Positions 44,963 through 54,275 are shown, counted from the first letter of the stretch. The stretch: DNA of 64,000 nucleotides from CAXMMR01 sp965198995 (GCA_965198995.1 CBDAQG010000002.1:1550001-1614000); one strand, 5' to 3'. The notes: generated by a model not told the origin, from the sequence alone. Made by a program: numbers and translations.

Positions 44963-45993
44963 CAGCTCTCCAAGGCCTGGCTGTCCCGCAACGTCTCGCG
45001 ACGCAGTCGGTGCAGGAGGTCGCGCGCGGCGCCGTCGTCGATCGAGCGCCGCGCCGGCGTCATCGCTGAGGGCAGGTCGTGCGCCACGCCGGAGACGACA
45101 AGGGCGGCGGCGGCGTTGAGCAGCACGGTGTCGCGATAGGCGCCCGGCGCGCCGTCCAGCAGGCCCAGCAGCGCCGCCGCGTTCGCCGCCGCGTCGCCGC
45201 CGCGGATCGCCTCCACCGGGCGGCGCGCCAGGCCGACCAGCTCCGGCGTCACCGTGAAGCGGCGGGTCCGGCCGGCCGCCAGCGCCACCACCTCGCTCGC
45301 CCCGGACAGGGTCAGTTCGTCGAGCCCGTCGCCATGCACGAGCCAGGCGCACTCGCAGCCGAGGCGATCCAGCACGGCGGCCATCGGCGCCAGCCACGCC
45401 GGGTCGAACACGCCGATGAGCTGGCGCCTGACCCGGGCCGGGTTCGCCAGCGGGCCGGCAAGGTTGAGGATCGTTCGGGTGGGCAGCGCCGCGCGCGCCG
45501 CCGCGGCGTGGCGCAGCGCCGCGTGGTGGCGGGGAGCGAACAGGAAGGCGAGGCCGACGGCGTCAAGGCACTGCTCCAGCCGCCCGGGCGACAGCTCCAG
45601 GCCGATGCCCAGCGCCGCCAGCACGTCGGCGCCGCCGGTGCGTGAGCTCAGCGCGCGGTTGCCGTGCTTGGCCACCGGCACCCCGGCGCCGGCGACGACG
45701 AAGGCGACGGCCGTCGACACGTTCAGCGTCTCGCGCCCGTCGCCGCCGGTGCCGCAGACGTCGATGGCCTCGGCCGGCGCGGTGATCCCGACCATGCGCG
45801 AGGTCATCGCCCGCACCGCCCCGGTCAGCTCCTCGACCGTCTCGCCGCGCAGCCGCATCGCCATCAGCAGGGCGGCGATCTCGGCGTCCGAGGCCTCGCC
45901 GGACATCACCGTCTCGAACGCCGCCTGGGCTTCCGCCTCGTCCAGCCGGGCGCCGGTCGCCAGACGCGCGAGCACCGGGCGCAGGCGGCTCAG
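44962..45993 (-). CDS. trpD: Anthranilate phosphoribosyltransferase, probable CTG start
   Basis: From CTG 45993 the protein has 343 residues and begins (M)SRLRPVLARLATGARLDEAEAQAAFETVMSGEASDAEIAALLMAMRLRG, aligning with ordinary TrpD N-termini. Active-site motifs: DVCGTGGDG, NVSTAVAFV, KHGNRALSSRTGGADVL and NLAGPLANPA. The CTG overlaps the trpG stop as CTGA, and no ATG, GTG or TTG was seen just above it. The nearest standard start, GTG 45975, removes six residues including the start of helix 1. Confidence 0.93.
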   Translation of the reverse strand: MSRLRPVLARLATGARLDEAEAQAAFETVMSGEASDAEIAALLMAMRLRGETVEELTGAVRAMTSRMVGITAPAEAIDVCGTGGDGRETLNVSTAVAFVVAGAGVPVAKHGNRALSSRTGGADVLAALGIGLELSPGRLEQCLDAVGLAFLFAPRHHAALRHAAAARAALPTRTILNLAGPLANPARVRRQLIGVFDPAWLAPMAAVLDRLGCECAWLVHGDGLDELTLSGASEVVALAAGRTRRFTVTPELVGLARRPVEAIRGGDAAANAAALLGLLDGAPGAYRDTVLLNAAAALVVSGVAHDLPSAMTPARRSIDDGAARDLLHRLRRETLRDSQALES

Positions 45994-46598
45994 GCTGCCT
46001 GATCTTTCGAGGAGCGGGCCGCGTTGCGGCCGCGGGCGAGCGCCAGGAAATTGGCGAGCAGCGCGTGGCCGTGCTCCGAGGCGATGCTCTCGGGGTGGAA
46101 CTGCACCCCGAACACCGCCAGCGCCCGATGCCGCAGCCCCATGATCACGCCGTCGCGGGTGCGGGCGGTCGCGACCAGGCTCGCCGGCAGGCTGGCCGGA
46201 TCGACCGTCAGGCTGTGGTAGCGGGTGGCGTTGAACGGCGAGGGCAGGCCGGCGAAGACGTCGCTGCCGTCGTGCAGCATCGCGTCCACCTTGCCGTGCA
46301 TCGGCACCGGCGCGCGGATGACCGTGCCGCCGAACGCCTCGCCGATCGCCTGATGCCCCAGGCACACGCCGAGCACCGGCACCCGGCCGGCGGCGGCCTG
46401 GATCAGCCTCACGCAGATGCCGGCCTCGGCCGGCGCGCACGGGCCGGGCGAGATCACGATCGCCTCAGGCTGGCGCGCGAGCGCCGCCTCCACGGTCAGC
46501 GTGTCGTTGCGCACCACCTCGCACGCCGCCCCGAGCTCGCCGAGCAGATGGACGAGGTTGAAGGTGAAGCTGTCGTAGTTGTCGATGAGCAGGATCAT
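45990..46598 (-). CDS. trpG: Anthranilate synthase glutaminase subunit
   Basis: A 202-residue class I glutamine amidotransferase: MILLIDNYDSFTFNLVHLL, VISPGPCAPAEAGI, the nucleophile Cys in VLGVCLGHQAIGEAFGG, RYHSLTVDP, and the His/Glu pair in FGVQFHPESI. It supplies ammonia to TrpE. Its ATG overlaps the stop of the upstream MFS gene (ATGA), so the MFS gene is translationally linked into the trp cluster. Confidence 0.96.
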   Translation of the reverse strand: MILLIDNYDSFTFNLVHLLGELGAACEVVRNDTLTVEAALARQPEAIVISPGPCAPAEAGICVRLIQAAAGRVPVLGVCLGHQAIGEAFGGTVIRAPVPMHGKVDAMLHDGSDVFAGLPSPFNATRYHSLTVDPASLPASLVATARTRDGVIMGLRHRALAVFGVQFHPESIASEHGHALLANFLALARGRNAARSSKDQAA

Positions 46599-47821
46599 GC
46601 CGCAGTGACTGTGGGTGCCGGCTCCGGCGCGGTCAACAAATCGAGCCGGCGGAGCTGGGGAAACAGCCCCATCCAGGCCACCGCGACGACGATGGTGCCG
46701 ACGCCGCCGAGCACCACCGCCGGCACCGTGCCGAGCAGGCTCGCCGTCACCCCGCTCTCGAACTCGCCGAGCTGGTTGGAGGTGCCGATGAACAGCGCGT
46801 TCACCGCACTCACCCGCCCGCGCATCGCGTCCGGCGTCTGCAGCTGCACCAGCGAGGAGCGCACCACCACCGAGACCACGTCCGCCGCGCCGAGCACGAA
46901 CAGGGCGGCCAGCGACAGCGGCATCGAGCGCGACACCCCGAACACGATGGTCGCGGCGCCGAACAGCCCCACCGCGGCGAACATCGCCGGCCCGGCGCGC
47001 CGCAGCTTCAGCCGCGACAGCACGAGCGAGGTCAGCAGCGCGCCGACCGCGGGCGCGGCGCGCAACGCCCCAAGCCCCACCGTGCCGACCGAGAGGATGT
47101 CGCGCGCATACACCGGCAGCAGCGCCGTCGCCCCGCCCAGCAGCACCGCGAACAGGTCGAGCGACAGGCTGCCCAGGATCGCCGGCTTGCTGCTGATGTA
47201 GCGGATGCCGTCGAACACCGTGCCGCGCGCCGCCGGTGCCGGCAGCACCCGCCGCTCCGCCACGATCGTCGCACTCGCCACCGCGGCGGCAAAGAACAGC
47301 GCCCCGCACCCCGCATAGACCACCGCCGGCCCGGCCGCATACAGCAGCCCGCCCAGCGCCGGGCCGACGATCTGCGCCGTGGTGATCGCCGACGACGCCA
47401 GCGCCAGCGCCGCCGGCAGCATGGCCGGCGCGAGCAGGGTTGGCAGCAACGCCGACATCGCCGGGAACTCGAACGCCCGCGTCCCGCCCAGCAACGCCGC
47501 GATCACCAGGATGCCGTAGAACCCGACCACGCCGGTGGCACTCCCCACCGCCAGCGACAGCGCGCACAACCCCTCGATCGCCTGGCAGACGCTGGCGATC
47601 CGCCGCCGGTCGAACCGGTCCGCGACGTGCCCAACCACCAGCGTCAGCACCATCTGCGGCAGAAAGGCGCACAGCCCGACCATGCCCAGGTCCCAGGTGC
47701 TGTGCGTGAGCGCATAGACCTGCCAGCCGAGAGCAACGTTCTGCATCTGGAAGGCAAAGGAGGACCCGGCGCGGGCCAGCCAGAAGCGGCGGAAGACGGG
47801 GAGTGCGAAGGGGGAGGCCAT
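46595..47821 (-). CDS. MFS transporter inserted in the trp gene cluster
   Basis: A 408-residue major facilitator protein of the MFS_3 (enterobactin-exporter-like) type. It begins MASPFALPVFRRFWLARAGSSFAFQMQNVALGWQVY, with the loop motif GHVADRFDRRRIASV and GGTRAFEFPAMSALLPTL. Twelve hydrophobic segments are plausible. ATG 47821 is chosen; TTG 47833 is in frame. It lies between a family 1 repeat that follows trpE and trpG, whose start overlaps its stop. The substrate is unknown; position alone suggests co-expression with tryptophan synthesis genes. Confidence 0.87.
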   Translation of the reverse strand: MASPFALPVFRRFWLARAGSSFAFQMQNVALGWQVYALTHSTWDLGMVGLCAFLPQMVLTLVVGHVADRFDRRRIASVCQAIEGLCALSLAVGSATGVVGFYGILVIAALLGGTRAFEFPAMSALLPTLLAPAMLPAALALASSAITTAQIVGPALGGLLYAAGPAVVYAGCGALFFAAAVASATIVAERRVLPAPAARGTVFDGIRYISSKPAILGSLSLDLFAVLLGGATALLPVYARDILSVGTVGLGALRAAPAVGALLTSLVLSRLKLRRAGPAMFAAVGLFGAATIVFGVSRSMPLSLAALFVLGAADVVSVVVRSSLVQLQTPDAMRGRVSAVNALFIGTSNQLGEFESGVTASLLGTVPAVVLGGVGTIVVAVAWMGLFPQLRRLDLLTAPEPAPTVTAA

Positions 47822-47837
47822 CAGGGCAGGCAAGGGG

Positions 47838-48048
47838 AAGGAAGGCCAGGGCTCTGCCCTGGACCCGCTGGGGCCGGGAGGCCCCAGACCCCATTTCCTT
47901 TAGCTAACATCAGGCGACGACTTTCTTGCTGGGCGAAGCCATTTAATGCTGCTTTCCCATGGTGTTGACCTCGCGCGGCGAGACTGGATCGAAATGGATT
48001 TTAAAGGCTCCGCCTTTAATGGGGTCCAGGGGCAAAGCCCCTGGCCTT
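47838..48048 (-). repeat. Family 1 GC-rich repeat, full copy, containing part of the trpE stop
   Basis: On the minus strand: GGCCAGGGGC-TTT-GCCCCTGGACCC, ATTAAAGGC-GGA-GCCTTT-AAAATCCAT, core GGCTTCGCCCAGCAAGAAAG, stem GTCTGGGGCC/GGCCCCAGC and right end GGGTCCAGGGC-AGA-GCCCTGGCCTTCC. The trpE stop TAA runs into its left edge (TAAGGCC), and the MFS gene begins 17 nt beyond its right edge. Confidence 0.88.
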
Positions 48049-49558
48049 ACCGACCTGCGTTGGCAAATCGCACTGCCTCTTCGGCCGCTCTGAACAGGGC
48101 CCGCGACTTCTGCCGCGTCTCTTCGTACTCACCCTCCGGCGTGCTGTCGGCGACCACGCCGCCGCCGGCCTGCACGTGCATCGTGCCGTCCTTCACCACT
48201 GCGGTGCGCAGTCCGATGCAGGTGTCGAGTGTGCCGTCGGCGGCGAAGTAGCCGATGCAGCCGGCGTAGATGCCGCGCCGGGTCGGCTCCAGCTCCTCGA
48301 TGATCTCCATGGCGCGGATTTTCGGCGCGCCGGTCAGGGTGCCGGCGGGAAAGCCGGCGGCGAGCGCGTCGACGGCGTCGAGCTCGGGGCGGATCTTGCC
48401 CTCGACGGTCGACGAGATGTGCATGACGTGGCTGAAGCGCTCGACGACGAAGCTTTCGGTGACCCGCACGCTGCCGAGTTGGCAGACCCGACCGACGTCG
48501 TTGCGGCCGAGGTCGAGCAGCATCAGGTGCTCGGCGCGCTCCTTGGGGTCGGCGAGCAGTTCCGCCTCCAGGCGCAAATCGTCCTCGCGGGTGGCGCCGC
48601 GCGGCCGGGTGCCGGCGAGCGGGCGGATGGTGACGGTGCCGTCGCGCAGCCGTACCAGCACCTCGGGGCTGCTGCCGACGATGGCGAAGCGCCCGGTGTC
48701 GGCAAAGCCGAAGTCGAGCTGGAACAGGAACGGCGCCGGGTTGATCCGTCGGAGCGCCCGATAGAGCGCCAGCGGCGGCAGGGTGAAGGGGACGGAGAAG
48801 CGCTGGCTGGGGACGATCTGGAAGGCGTCGCCGGCGGCGATGTACTGCTTCATCCGAGTGACGATGGCGAGGAACTCGTCGCGCGACAGGTTGGAGCGCG
48901 GCTCGGGCTGGGCCTGCAAGGCGGGGCTGGCCGGTGCGGTCGGCAGCGGGCCATCGAGCAGCGCCTCGGCGGCGGCGAGGCGCTGCTCGGCGGCGGCCCA
49001 GGCGGCGGCGGCGTCGATGCCCGGGCGCGGGTAGATCGGCGCCGCGAGCGTCAGCGCGTCCGTCACGTTGTCGAACACGGCGAACAGGGCGGGGCGCAGC
49101 AGCACCGCCTCGGGCAGGCCGATCGCGTCGTGGTTCTTGCTCGGCAGCCGCTCCATCTGCCGCACCATGTCGTAGCCCAGGTAGCCGAACAGGCCGCCCA
49201 CCATCGGCGGCACGCCGTCCGGCAGCACCTGCCGGCTCTCGGCGATCAGCGCCCGCAGGCTGGCGAGCACCGGCCGCGGATCCGCCACGAAGGGCCCGTC
49301 CTCGTCGCGCCAGATCTCCGCCCGGCCGTCGACGCAGCGCCACACCAGGTCCGGCGCCATCGCGATCACCGAGTAGCGGCCGCGCGCGCTGCCGCCCTCG
49401 ATGCTCTCCAGCAGGATGCTGTTCGGCTTGTCGCCGCGCTGATGGCGGGTCAGCTTGAGGTAGGCGGCGACCGGCGTTTCGAGGTCGGCGACCCGGGTGC
49501 GCAGCGCCAGCCCCGGCCGGCCGGCGGCATACGCCTCGCGCGCCCCCTCGAGGCTCAT
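48047..49558 (-). CDS. trpE: Anthranilate synthase component I
   Basis: A 503-residue chorismate-utilising enzyme: N-terminal domain with NSILLESIEGGSARGRYSVIA, catalytic domain with GDAFQIVPSQRFS, IVGSSPEVLVRL, RPLAGTRPRGATREDD, HLMLLDLGRNDVGRVC, VMHISSTVEG, FPAGTLTGAPKIRAMEII and the closing GGGVVADSTPEGEYEET. The LLES segment is the usual tryptophan feedback site. ATG 49558 overlaps the ppiD stop (ATGA). Its own stop touches a family 1 repeat. Confidence 0.97.
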   Translation of the reverse strand: MSLEGAREAYAAGRPGLALRTRVADLETPVAAYLKLTRHQRGDKPNSILLESIEGGSARGRYSVIAMAPDLVWRCVDGRAEIWRDEDGPFVADPRPVLASLRALIAESRQVLPDGVPPMVGGLFGYLGYDMVRQMERLPSKNHDAIGLPEAVLLRPALFAVFDNVTDALTLAAPIYPRPGIDAAAAWAAAEQRLAAAEALLDGPLPTAPASPALQAQPEPRSNLSRDEFLAIVTRMKQYIAAGDAFQIVPSQRFSVPFTLPPLALYRALRRINPAPFLFQLDFGFADTGRFAIVGSSPEVLVRLRDGTVTIRPLAGTRPRGATREDDLRLEAELLADPKERAEHLMLLDLGRNDVGRVCQLGSVRVTESFVVERFSHVMHISSTVEGKIRPELDAVDALAAGFPAGTLTGAPKIRAMEIIEELEPTRRGIYAGCIGYFAADGTLDTCIGLRTAVVKDGTMHVQAGGGVVADSTPEGEYEETRQKSRALFRAAEEAVRFANAGR

Positions 49559-51522
49559 TGCGGCGGCGACATCTGGTCGAGTGCGGCCTGGTTGATCGAC
49601 GGCGAGGCGCGGTCGCGCAGGGCGCCGGCATAGGCCAGCTCGACGTCGTTGCCGAGCGACTGGGTGAGCTGGGCGGCCAGCCGGTCATAGGCGGGCTGCT
49701 GCTCGGCCGGCGTCACGGTGACGATGCGGGCCAGCGCCGCCACGGTGAAGCCGTCCGCCGTCTCGACCATGCTGGCCGCACCCGGCCTGAGCGCGAACAC
49801 CGCGCGGGCGAGCTCCACCGGCACGCCCGGCGTGGTGCCGCTGCGGCTGATCGGCGGCGTCAGCGTCGCCATGATGCCGGCCCGCTTGGCGGCGACGTCG
49901 AGCGAGACGCGCCCGGCCGCCGGGCCCGACTGCACCGCCGCCAGCAGCGACGCGGCGGCGCTCTCCTGGGTGTGCCGCACCGCATCGTGCCGCCAGTCGG
50001 CCAGCACCTTGTCGGCGACCTCCGGATAGGGGCGCCGCGCCGGCGGGGTGATCGCCTCGACCTGCACGGCATACCAGACCGCCCCGGTCGGCGGCGTGCC
50101 GGGCGGTGCGCCGGGCGGCGGCGCGCCGGGGATCTGGGTGAGCTGGGTCGGCGCGCCCTTGGCGGTGGCGAACGCCTTGGCGATGATCTGCGCCCGCGCG
50201 TCCGCCGGCGCCGGCACCGGCGCCGGCTCGCCGTCCTGGGTGAGGCCGGTCGCGTCCAGCGTGCCCTCGACGGCGGCCGCACCCGCGTCGGCCGGGATCT
50301 CGTCGAGCCCGGCGCCGCCGGCGAGCTTGTCCTGCAGCTTGTCGGCGGCACCGTCGAGCTGGTCGGCGGCGCGGGCTTGCGCGATCTGGTGCGCCAGCAC
50401 CGCCTTCACGTCGTCGAACGTCTTATGCGTGCCGGGGACGATGCCGCTCACCCGCGCCACCTGCCAGCCGAGCGGCGTGTTCACCGGGCCGACGACGCTG
50501 CCCTCGGTCGCGGCGAATACCGGCGCGGCCAGCGCCTCGCTCGGCATCTGCGCCCGCGTCACCGTCGCCAGGTCCGCCGCCGCGCCGCCCAGCGCCTGCG
50601 CCTGCTTCTGGATCGCGGCCCAGGCGGCGGGATCGGCCGCGGCCCCCCGCCAGGCCGTCGCGATCGTTGTCGCCGCCGCCTGGCTCGGCGCGCTGACCAC
50701 CTGCACGCTGCGGCTGCCGTCATTGTCGAAGCTCGCGCGCTGCGCCGTGTAGGCGGCCTGCACGTCGGCCTCGGGCACGCTGAGCCCCCGCGCGATCGTG
50801 TCGGCGTCCAGGATCACCAGCCGGATGCGGCGATACTCGGGCCGGGCGTAGTCCTCGGGATGGTTGTCATACCAGCGCTGCAGCACCGCGGCGGCCGGCG
50901 GCGCGGGGGCCGGCACGGCAGCGAACGGCAGGTTGGCGACCTGCGCCACCCGCTGCTCGGCCAGGAAGCCGAAGACCCGCCGGGTCAGCTCGGCGGGCGC
51001 GGCCGCGCCGACGCGCACCTGCTCGATCAACTGCCGCTGCACCAAATCGTCGCGCACCAGGTCGAGGAAGCGCGCCTCGGTAAGCCCCCGCGTCGTCAGC
51101 AGCCGGTCGAACTGGGCATGGTCGAAATGGCCCGAGGCGTCCTGGAAGGCGGGGATCGCGAACACCGTCTGGCGCACCCAATCGTCGGGCGCGGCCAGGC
51201 CTAGCGCGTAGGCGTGGTTGACGATCGCCTGCTGCACGACGAGCCCGTCGAGCGCCTGGCGCATCAGCCCGGCCCGCATGCTGGGCGGCATCTGCGAGGG
51301 GTCCGGCATCATCCGGCTGACCCGTGCCAGCTCCTGCTGGTAGGCCCCCTCCAGGTCGGCCCGGGTGATCTTGACGCCGCCGACGCTGGCTACACTCTCC
51401 GGGTCGGACAGCCCCGCGCGCGTCGCCCCGCCGATACCCCACAGCCCGAAGGCGGCCACCAGCACGATGAACATCAGCCGGGCCGGCCAGGTGCCGGCGA
51501 GGCGTCGCAGAAAGCCGAGCAT
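49555..51522 (-). CDS. Periplasmic peptidylprolyl isomerase/chaperone, PpiD/SurA-like
   Basis: A 655-residue membrane-anchored protein: cytoplasmic MLGFLRRLAGTWP, one transmembrane helix (LMFIVLVAAFGLWGIGG), a SurA-type N-terminal chaperone region (ASVGGVKITRADLEGAYQQEL) and a parvulin-like domain around 250-380 (VVSAPSQAAATTIATAW, GPVNTPLGWQVARVSGIVPG). It should help fold outer-membrane or secreted proteins. Being upstream of trpE is a conserved alphaproteobacterial arrangement. It is divergent from tpiA. Confidence 0.9.
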   Translation of the reverse strand: MLGFLRRLAGTWPARLMFIVLVAAFGLWGIGGATRAGLSDPESVASVGGVKITRADLEGAYQQELARVSRMMPDPSQMPPSMRAGLMRQALDGLVVQQAIVNHAYALGLAAPDDWVRQTVFAIPAFQDASGHFDHAQFDRLLTTRGLTEARFLDLVRDDLVQRQLIEQVRVGAAAPAELTRRVFGFLAEQRVAQVANLPFAAVPAPAPPAAAVLQRWYDNHPEDYARPEYRRIRLVILDADTIARGLSVPEADVQAAYTAQRASFDNDGSRSVQVVSAPSQAAATTIATAWRGAAADPAAWAAIQKQAQALGGAAADLATVTRAQMPSEALAAPVFAATEGSVVGPVNTPLGWQVARVSGIVPGTHKTFDDVKAVLAHQIAQARAADQLDGAADKLQDKLAGGAGLDEIPADAGAAAVEGTLDATGLTQDGEPAPVPAPADARAQIIAKAFATAKGAPTQLTQIPGAPPPGAPPGTPPTGAVWYAVQVEAITPPARRPYPEVADKVLADWRHDAVRHTQESAAASLLAAVQSGPAAGRVSLDVAAKRAGIMATLTPPISRSGTTPGVPVELARAVFALRPGAASMVETADGFTVAALARIVTVTPAEQQPAYDRLAAQLTQSLGNDVELAYAGALRDRASPSINQAALDQMSPPQ

Positions 51523-51647
51523 GGTGGGGCAAGTCTCGTTTGGCGAAGGGCGGGAGAGCGGCCGGACCATACCGACGCGGCGTCGCGCTTGCCAATACGG
51601 GCGGCCTTGGGATAGCCGGGCTCTCGATCCTTCAGGCAGGAGCCAAG

Positions 51648-52394
51648 ATGCGCCAGCTCATCGCCGGTAACTGGAAGATGAACGGCCTCACCGCCGCGGC
51701 CGCCACGCTGGCGCAGGCCGTGCGCGACGGGTCGGCCGGCATCGCCGCCGAGCTGCTGGTCTGCCCACCCGCGACCCAGCTCGCCGCCGTCGGCCACATC
51801 CTCGCCGGCGGTCCGGTCGGGCTCGGCGGCCAGACCTGCCGCCCGGAGCCGGCCGGAGCCCGTACCGGCGACGTCTCCGCCCCCATGCTCGCCGATCTCG
51901 GCTGCCGCTACGTCATCGTCGGCCACTCCGAGCGCCGTGCCGACCACGGCGAGCTCGATGAGGTCGTGCGCCAGCAGGCCGTCGCCGCCACCGAGGCCGG
52001 CCTCATCCCCATCGTCTGCGTCGGCGAGAGCGACGCGCAGCGCTCCGGTGGCCAGGAGGTCGAGACGGTGGGCTGGCAGATCGAGGGCAGCCTGCCGAAA
52101 GGGTTCACCGGCGTCGTCGCCTACGAGCCGGTCTGGGCGATCGGCACCGGCCGCACCGCCACCGAGAACGACGTGATCCAGATGCACGCCTTCATCCGCG
52201 AGGAGCTGGTGCGCCAGCTCGGCGAGACCGGCCACGCCGTCCGCATCCTCTATGGCGGCTCGGTCAAGCCCGACAACGCCGCGGCGATCCTCAGCGTCCC
52301 GCATGTCGGGGGCGCTCTCGTCGGCGGCGCCAGCCTCGATGCGGCGGCGTTTCTCGCCATTGCGCGGGCAGCGCCGGCGAACGTCGAGGCGTAA
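51648..52394 (+). CDS. tpiA: Triosephosphate isomerase
   Basis: A 248-residue TIM with substrate-binding Lys10 (AGNWKMNG), electrophile His93 (VGHSERR), catalytic base Glu160 (AYEPVWAIGTGRTA) and LYGGSVKPDN. ATG 51648 follows a GGAG Shine-Dalgarno; upstream in-frame starts overlap the divergent ppiD promoter region and lack homology. A family 1 repeat starts right after the stop. Confidence 0.97.
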   Translation: MRQLIAGNWKMNGLTAAAATLAQAVRDGSAGIAAELLVCPPATQLAAVGHILAGGPVGLGGQTCRPEPAGARTGDVSAPMLADLGCRYVIVGHSERRADHGELDEVVRQQAVAATEAGLIPIVCVGESDAQRSGGQEVETVGWQIEGSLPKGFTGVVAYEPVWAIGTGRTATENDVIQMHAFIREELVRQLGETGHAVRILYGGSVKPDNAAAILSVPHVGGALVGGASLDAAAFLAIARAAPANVEA

Positions 52395-52395
52395 G

Positions 52396-52542
52396 GCAAG
52401 GCCAGGAGCGTTGCCCCTGGACCCCATTAAAGGCGAAGCCTTTAAAATCCATGTCTCAGTCATCTTCTCGGGGCGGGCCCCTGATGAAATGGGGTCTGGG
52501 GCCTCGGGCCCCAGCGGGTCCAGGGCAGCGCCCTGGCCTTCC
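52396..52542 (+). repeat. Family 1 GC-rich repeat, shortened spacer
   Basis: Left end GGCCAGGAGC-GTT-GCCCCTGGACCC, AAAGGC-GAA-GCCTTT-AAAATCCAT, only about 45 nt of middle without the GGCTTCGCC core, then GTCTGGGGCC/GGCCCCAGC and GGGTCCAGGGC-AGC-GCCCTGGCCTTCC. It separates tpiA and secG. Confidence 0.85.
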
Positions 52543-52571
52543 TTTTCCCTTCCCCCTAAAACCCGCCAGCC

Positions 52572-52973
52572 ATGACCACTGTCCTCCTCATCCTGCACCT
52601 CTTCGTCACCCTGGCGATGATCGGCGTCGTGCTGATCCAGCGCAGCGAGGGCGGCGGACTTGGCATCGGCACCACCCAGGGCATGGGCTCCTTCATGGGC
52701 GGGCGTGGCACCGCTAACTTGCTCACCCGCACCACCGCCGTGCTCGGCGCGCTGTTCTTCGCGCTGTCGCTGGCTCTGGCGCTGCTCAACCGCGGCACCA
52801 CCGGCGTCGGCCATGACATCCTCTCCCAGCCGCCGGCGAGCAGCCAGGCCGCGCCGTCCGGCCTGCCGGTGCCGCCGACGCCGAACGCGGCGCCCGGCGC
52901 CAAGCTTGGCGCCAAGCCTGGCAGCGTGACGCCAGCCACGCCCAACGGCGTTCCGCAGGTGCCGACGAAGTAG
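52572..52973 (+). CDS. secG: Preprotein translocase subunit SecG
   Basis: A 133-residue SecG: first helix TTVLLILHLFVTLAMIGVVLIQRSEGGGLG, the conserved GTANLLTRTTAVLGALFFALSLALALL as second helix, and a Pro/Ala-rich cytoplasmic tail that includes a 12-bp duplication (GAKLGAKPG). It is part of the SecYEG channel. The order tpiA-secG-pyrG is conserved in alphaproteobacteria, but here an amine oxidase gene separates secG from pyrG. Confidence 0.95.
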   Translation: MTTVLLILHLFVTLAMIGVVLIQRSEGGGLGIGTTQGMGSFMGGRGTANLLTRTTAVLGALFFALSLALALLNRGTTGVGHDILSQPPASSQAAPSGLPVPPTPNAAPGAKLGAKPGSVTPATPNGVPQVPTK

Positions 52974-52979
52974 TCGTCG

Positions 52980-54275
52980 ATGGCCGAGGCCTGCCGCGTC
53001 GTCGTGGTCGGCGCCGGTGCGGCCGGACTTGCGGCAGCGGCGACGCTGCGCCAGGCGGGCGCGGCGGTGATCCTGATCGAAGCCGGACCGCGCATCGGCG
53101 GCCGCGCCCACACCGTGCACGAGCCGGCGCTTGGTGGCGCGGCGCTCGACCTTGGCGCCTCCTGGATCCACGACGCCGAGCGCAACCCGCTGGTCGCCAT
53201 CGCCGCCGCGGCGGGCGAGGGGCTGATCGAGCCGCCCGAGATGCATTGCGGCCGCAGCTCCCGCTGCGGCCAGGTCGCCGACGCGGCGGCGCTGTCCGCC
53301 TATGAGGATGAGGCGGCGGCCTGGGTCGCGGCCGCTGAGGCGAAGCTCGCCGGCCCGGACTGCAGCCTGGCCGCGGCGACGAGCGAGCGGCGCGGCCGGC
53401 CCTGGGCGGCGAGCATCGAGGCCTGGGAGGGCGCGATCATCGCGGCGGCCGACGCCACGGTGCTGTCGCTGCAGGACTGGCATCGCAACCGGCTTGGCGG
53501 CCGCAACCTGAGGGCGCAGGGCGGCCTCGGGCGCTTCGTCGCCCAGCGACTCGGCCCGCCCGCCGGGCCGGTCCGGCTCGGGGTGGCCGCGCGCCGGATC
53601 GCCTGGGACGGGGGCGGCGTGCGCGTGCACACCGCGGCGGAGGTGATCGAGGCGGACGCCGTCATCGTCACCGTCTCCACCGGCGTGCTGCGCAGCGGCG
53701 CGCTCGCTTTTGATCCGCCGCTGCCCGACGCGCACCTCGCCGCCCTCGACGCCTTGCCGCAGGGCCTGCTCAGCAAGGTCGCCCTGCGTGCCACCGGCGC
53801 GGACCGGCTCGGCCTGCCGGCCTCCTGCACGCTGGATCGCGACCTCGCGCCCGGCGAGCCGGCGATGATCTTCCAGGCCTGGCCGGATGGCGCCGACCAC
53901 GTGATCGGCTTCGTCGGCGGCGACGTGGCCTGGCAGCTTGCGCAAGACGGCAAGGCGGCCGCCGTCGCCTTCGCGCGCGACCAGCTCGCCGCGACGCTGG
54001 GCGGGGCTGCCCGCCGCGCCGTGGCCGAGACCGGCATCGCCAGCGACTGGGCGACCGACCCGTGCTTCCTCGGCGCCTACGCCTACGCCGTGCCGGGCGG
54101 CGCGGACGCGCGAGCGCGCCTGGCCGAGCCGCTCGACGGCGGCCGAGTCGTCTTCGCCGGCGAGGCCTGCCGGTCGGATGGTTTGGCCGGCACGGTCGGC
54201 GGAGCGGTGCTTTCCGGTCGCGACTCCGCGGATTATGTGCTCGCAGGGTTCCACGCGAGGCCGGCCCGGGTGTAG
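52980..54275 (+). CDS. Flavin-containing amine oxidase family protein
   Basis: A 431-residue FAD protein: N-terminal dinucleotide-binding motif VVVVGAGAAGLAAAATLRQAGAAVILIEAGPRIGGRAHT, LDLGASWIHD, middle VIVTVSTGVLRSGALAFDPPLP and C-terminal FAD motif VFAGEACRSDGLAGTVGGAVLSG. It resembles polyamine/monoamine oxidases (LSD1-like fold). The substrate is unknown. It begins 6 nt after secG, and its stop lies 11 nt before pyrG, so it is likely co-transcribed although not a usual member of this cluster. Confidence 0.86.
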   Translation: MAEACRVVVVGAGAAGLAAAATLRQAGAAVILIEAGPRIGGRAHTVHEPALGGAALDLGASWIHDAERNPLVAIAAAAGEGLIEPPEMHCGRSSRCGQVADAAALSAYEDEAAAWVAAAEAKLAGPDCSLAAATSERRGRPWAASIEAWEGAIIAAADATVLSLQDWHRNRLGGRNLRAQGGLGRFVAQRLGPPAGPVRLGVAARRIAWDGGGVRVHTAAEVIEADAVIVTVSTGVLRSGALAFDPPLPDAHLAALDALPQGLLSKVALRATGADRLGLPASCTLDRDLAPGEPAMIFQAWPDGADHVIGFVGGDVAWQLAQDGKAAAVAFARDQLAATLGGAARRAVAETGIASDWATDPCFLGAYAYAVPGGADARARLAEPLDGGRVVFAGEACRSDGLAGTVGGAVLSGRDSADYVLAGFHARPARV

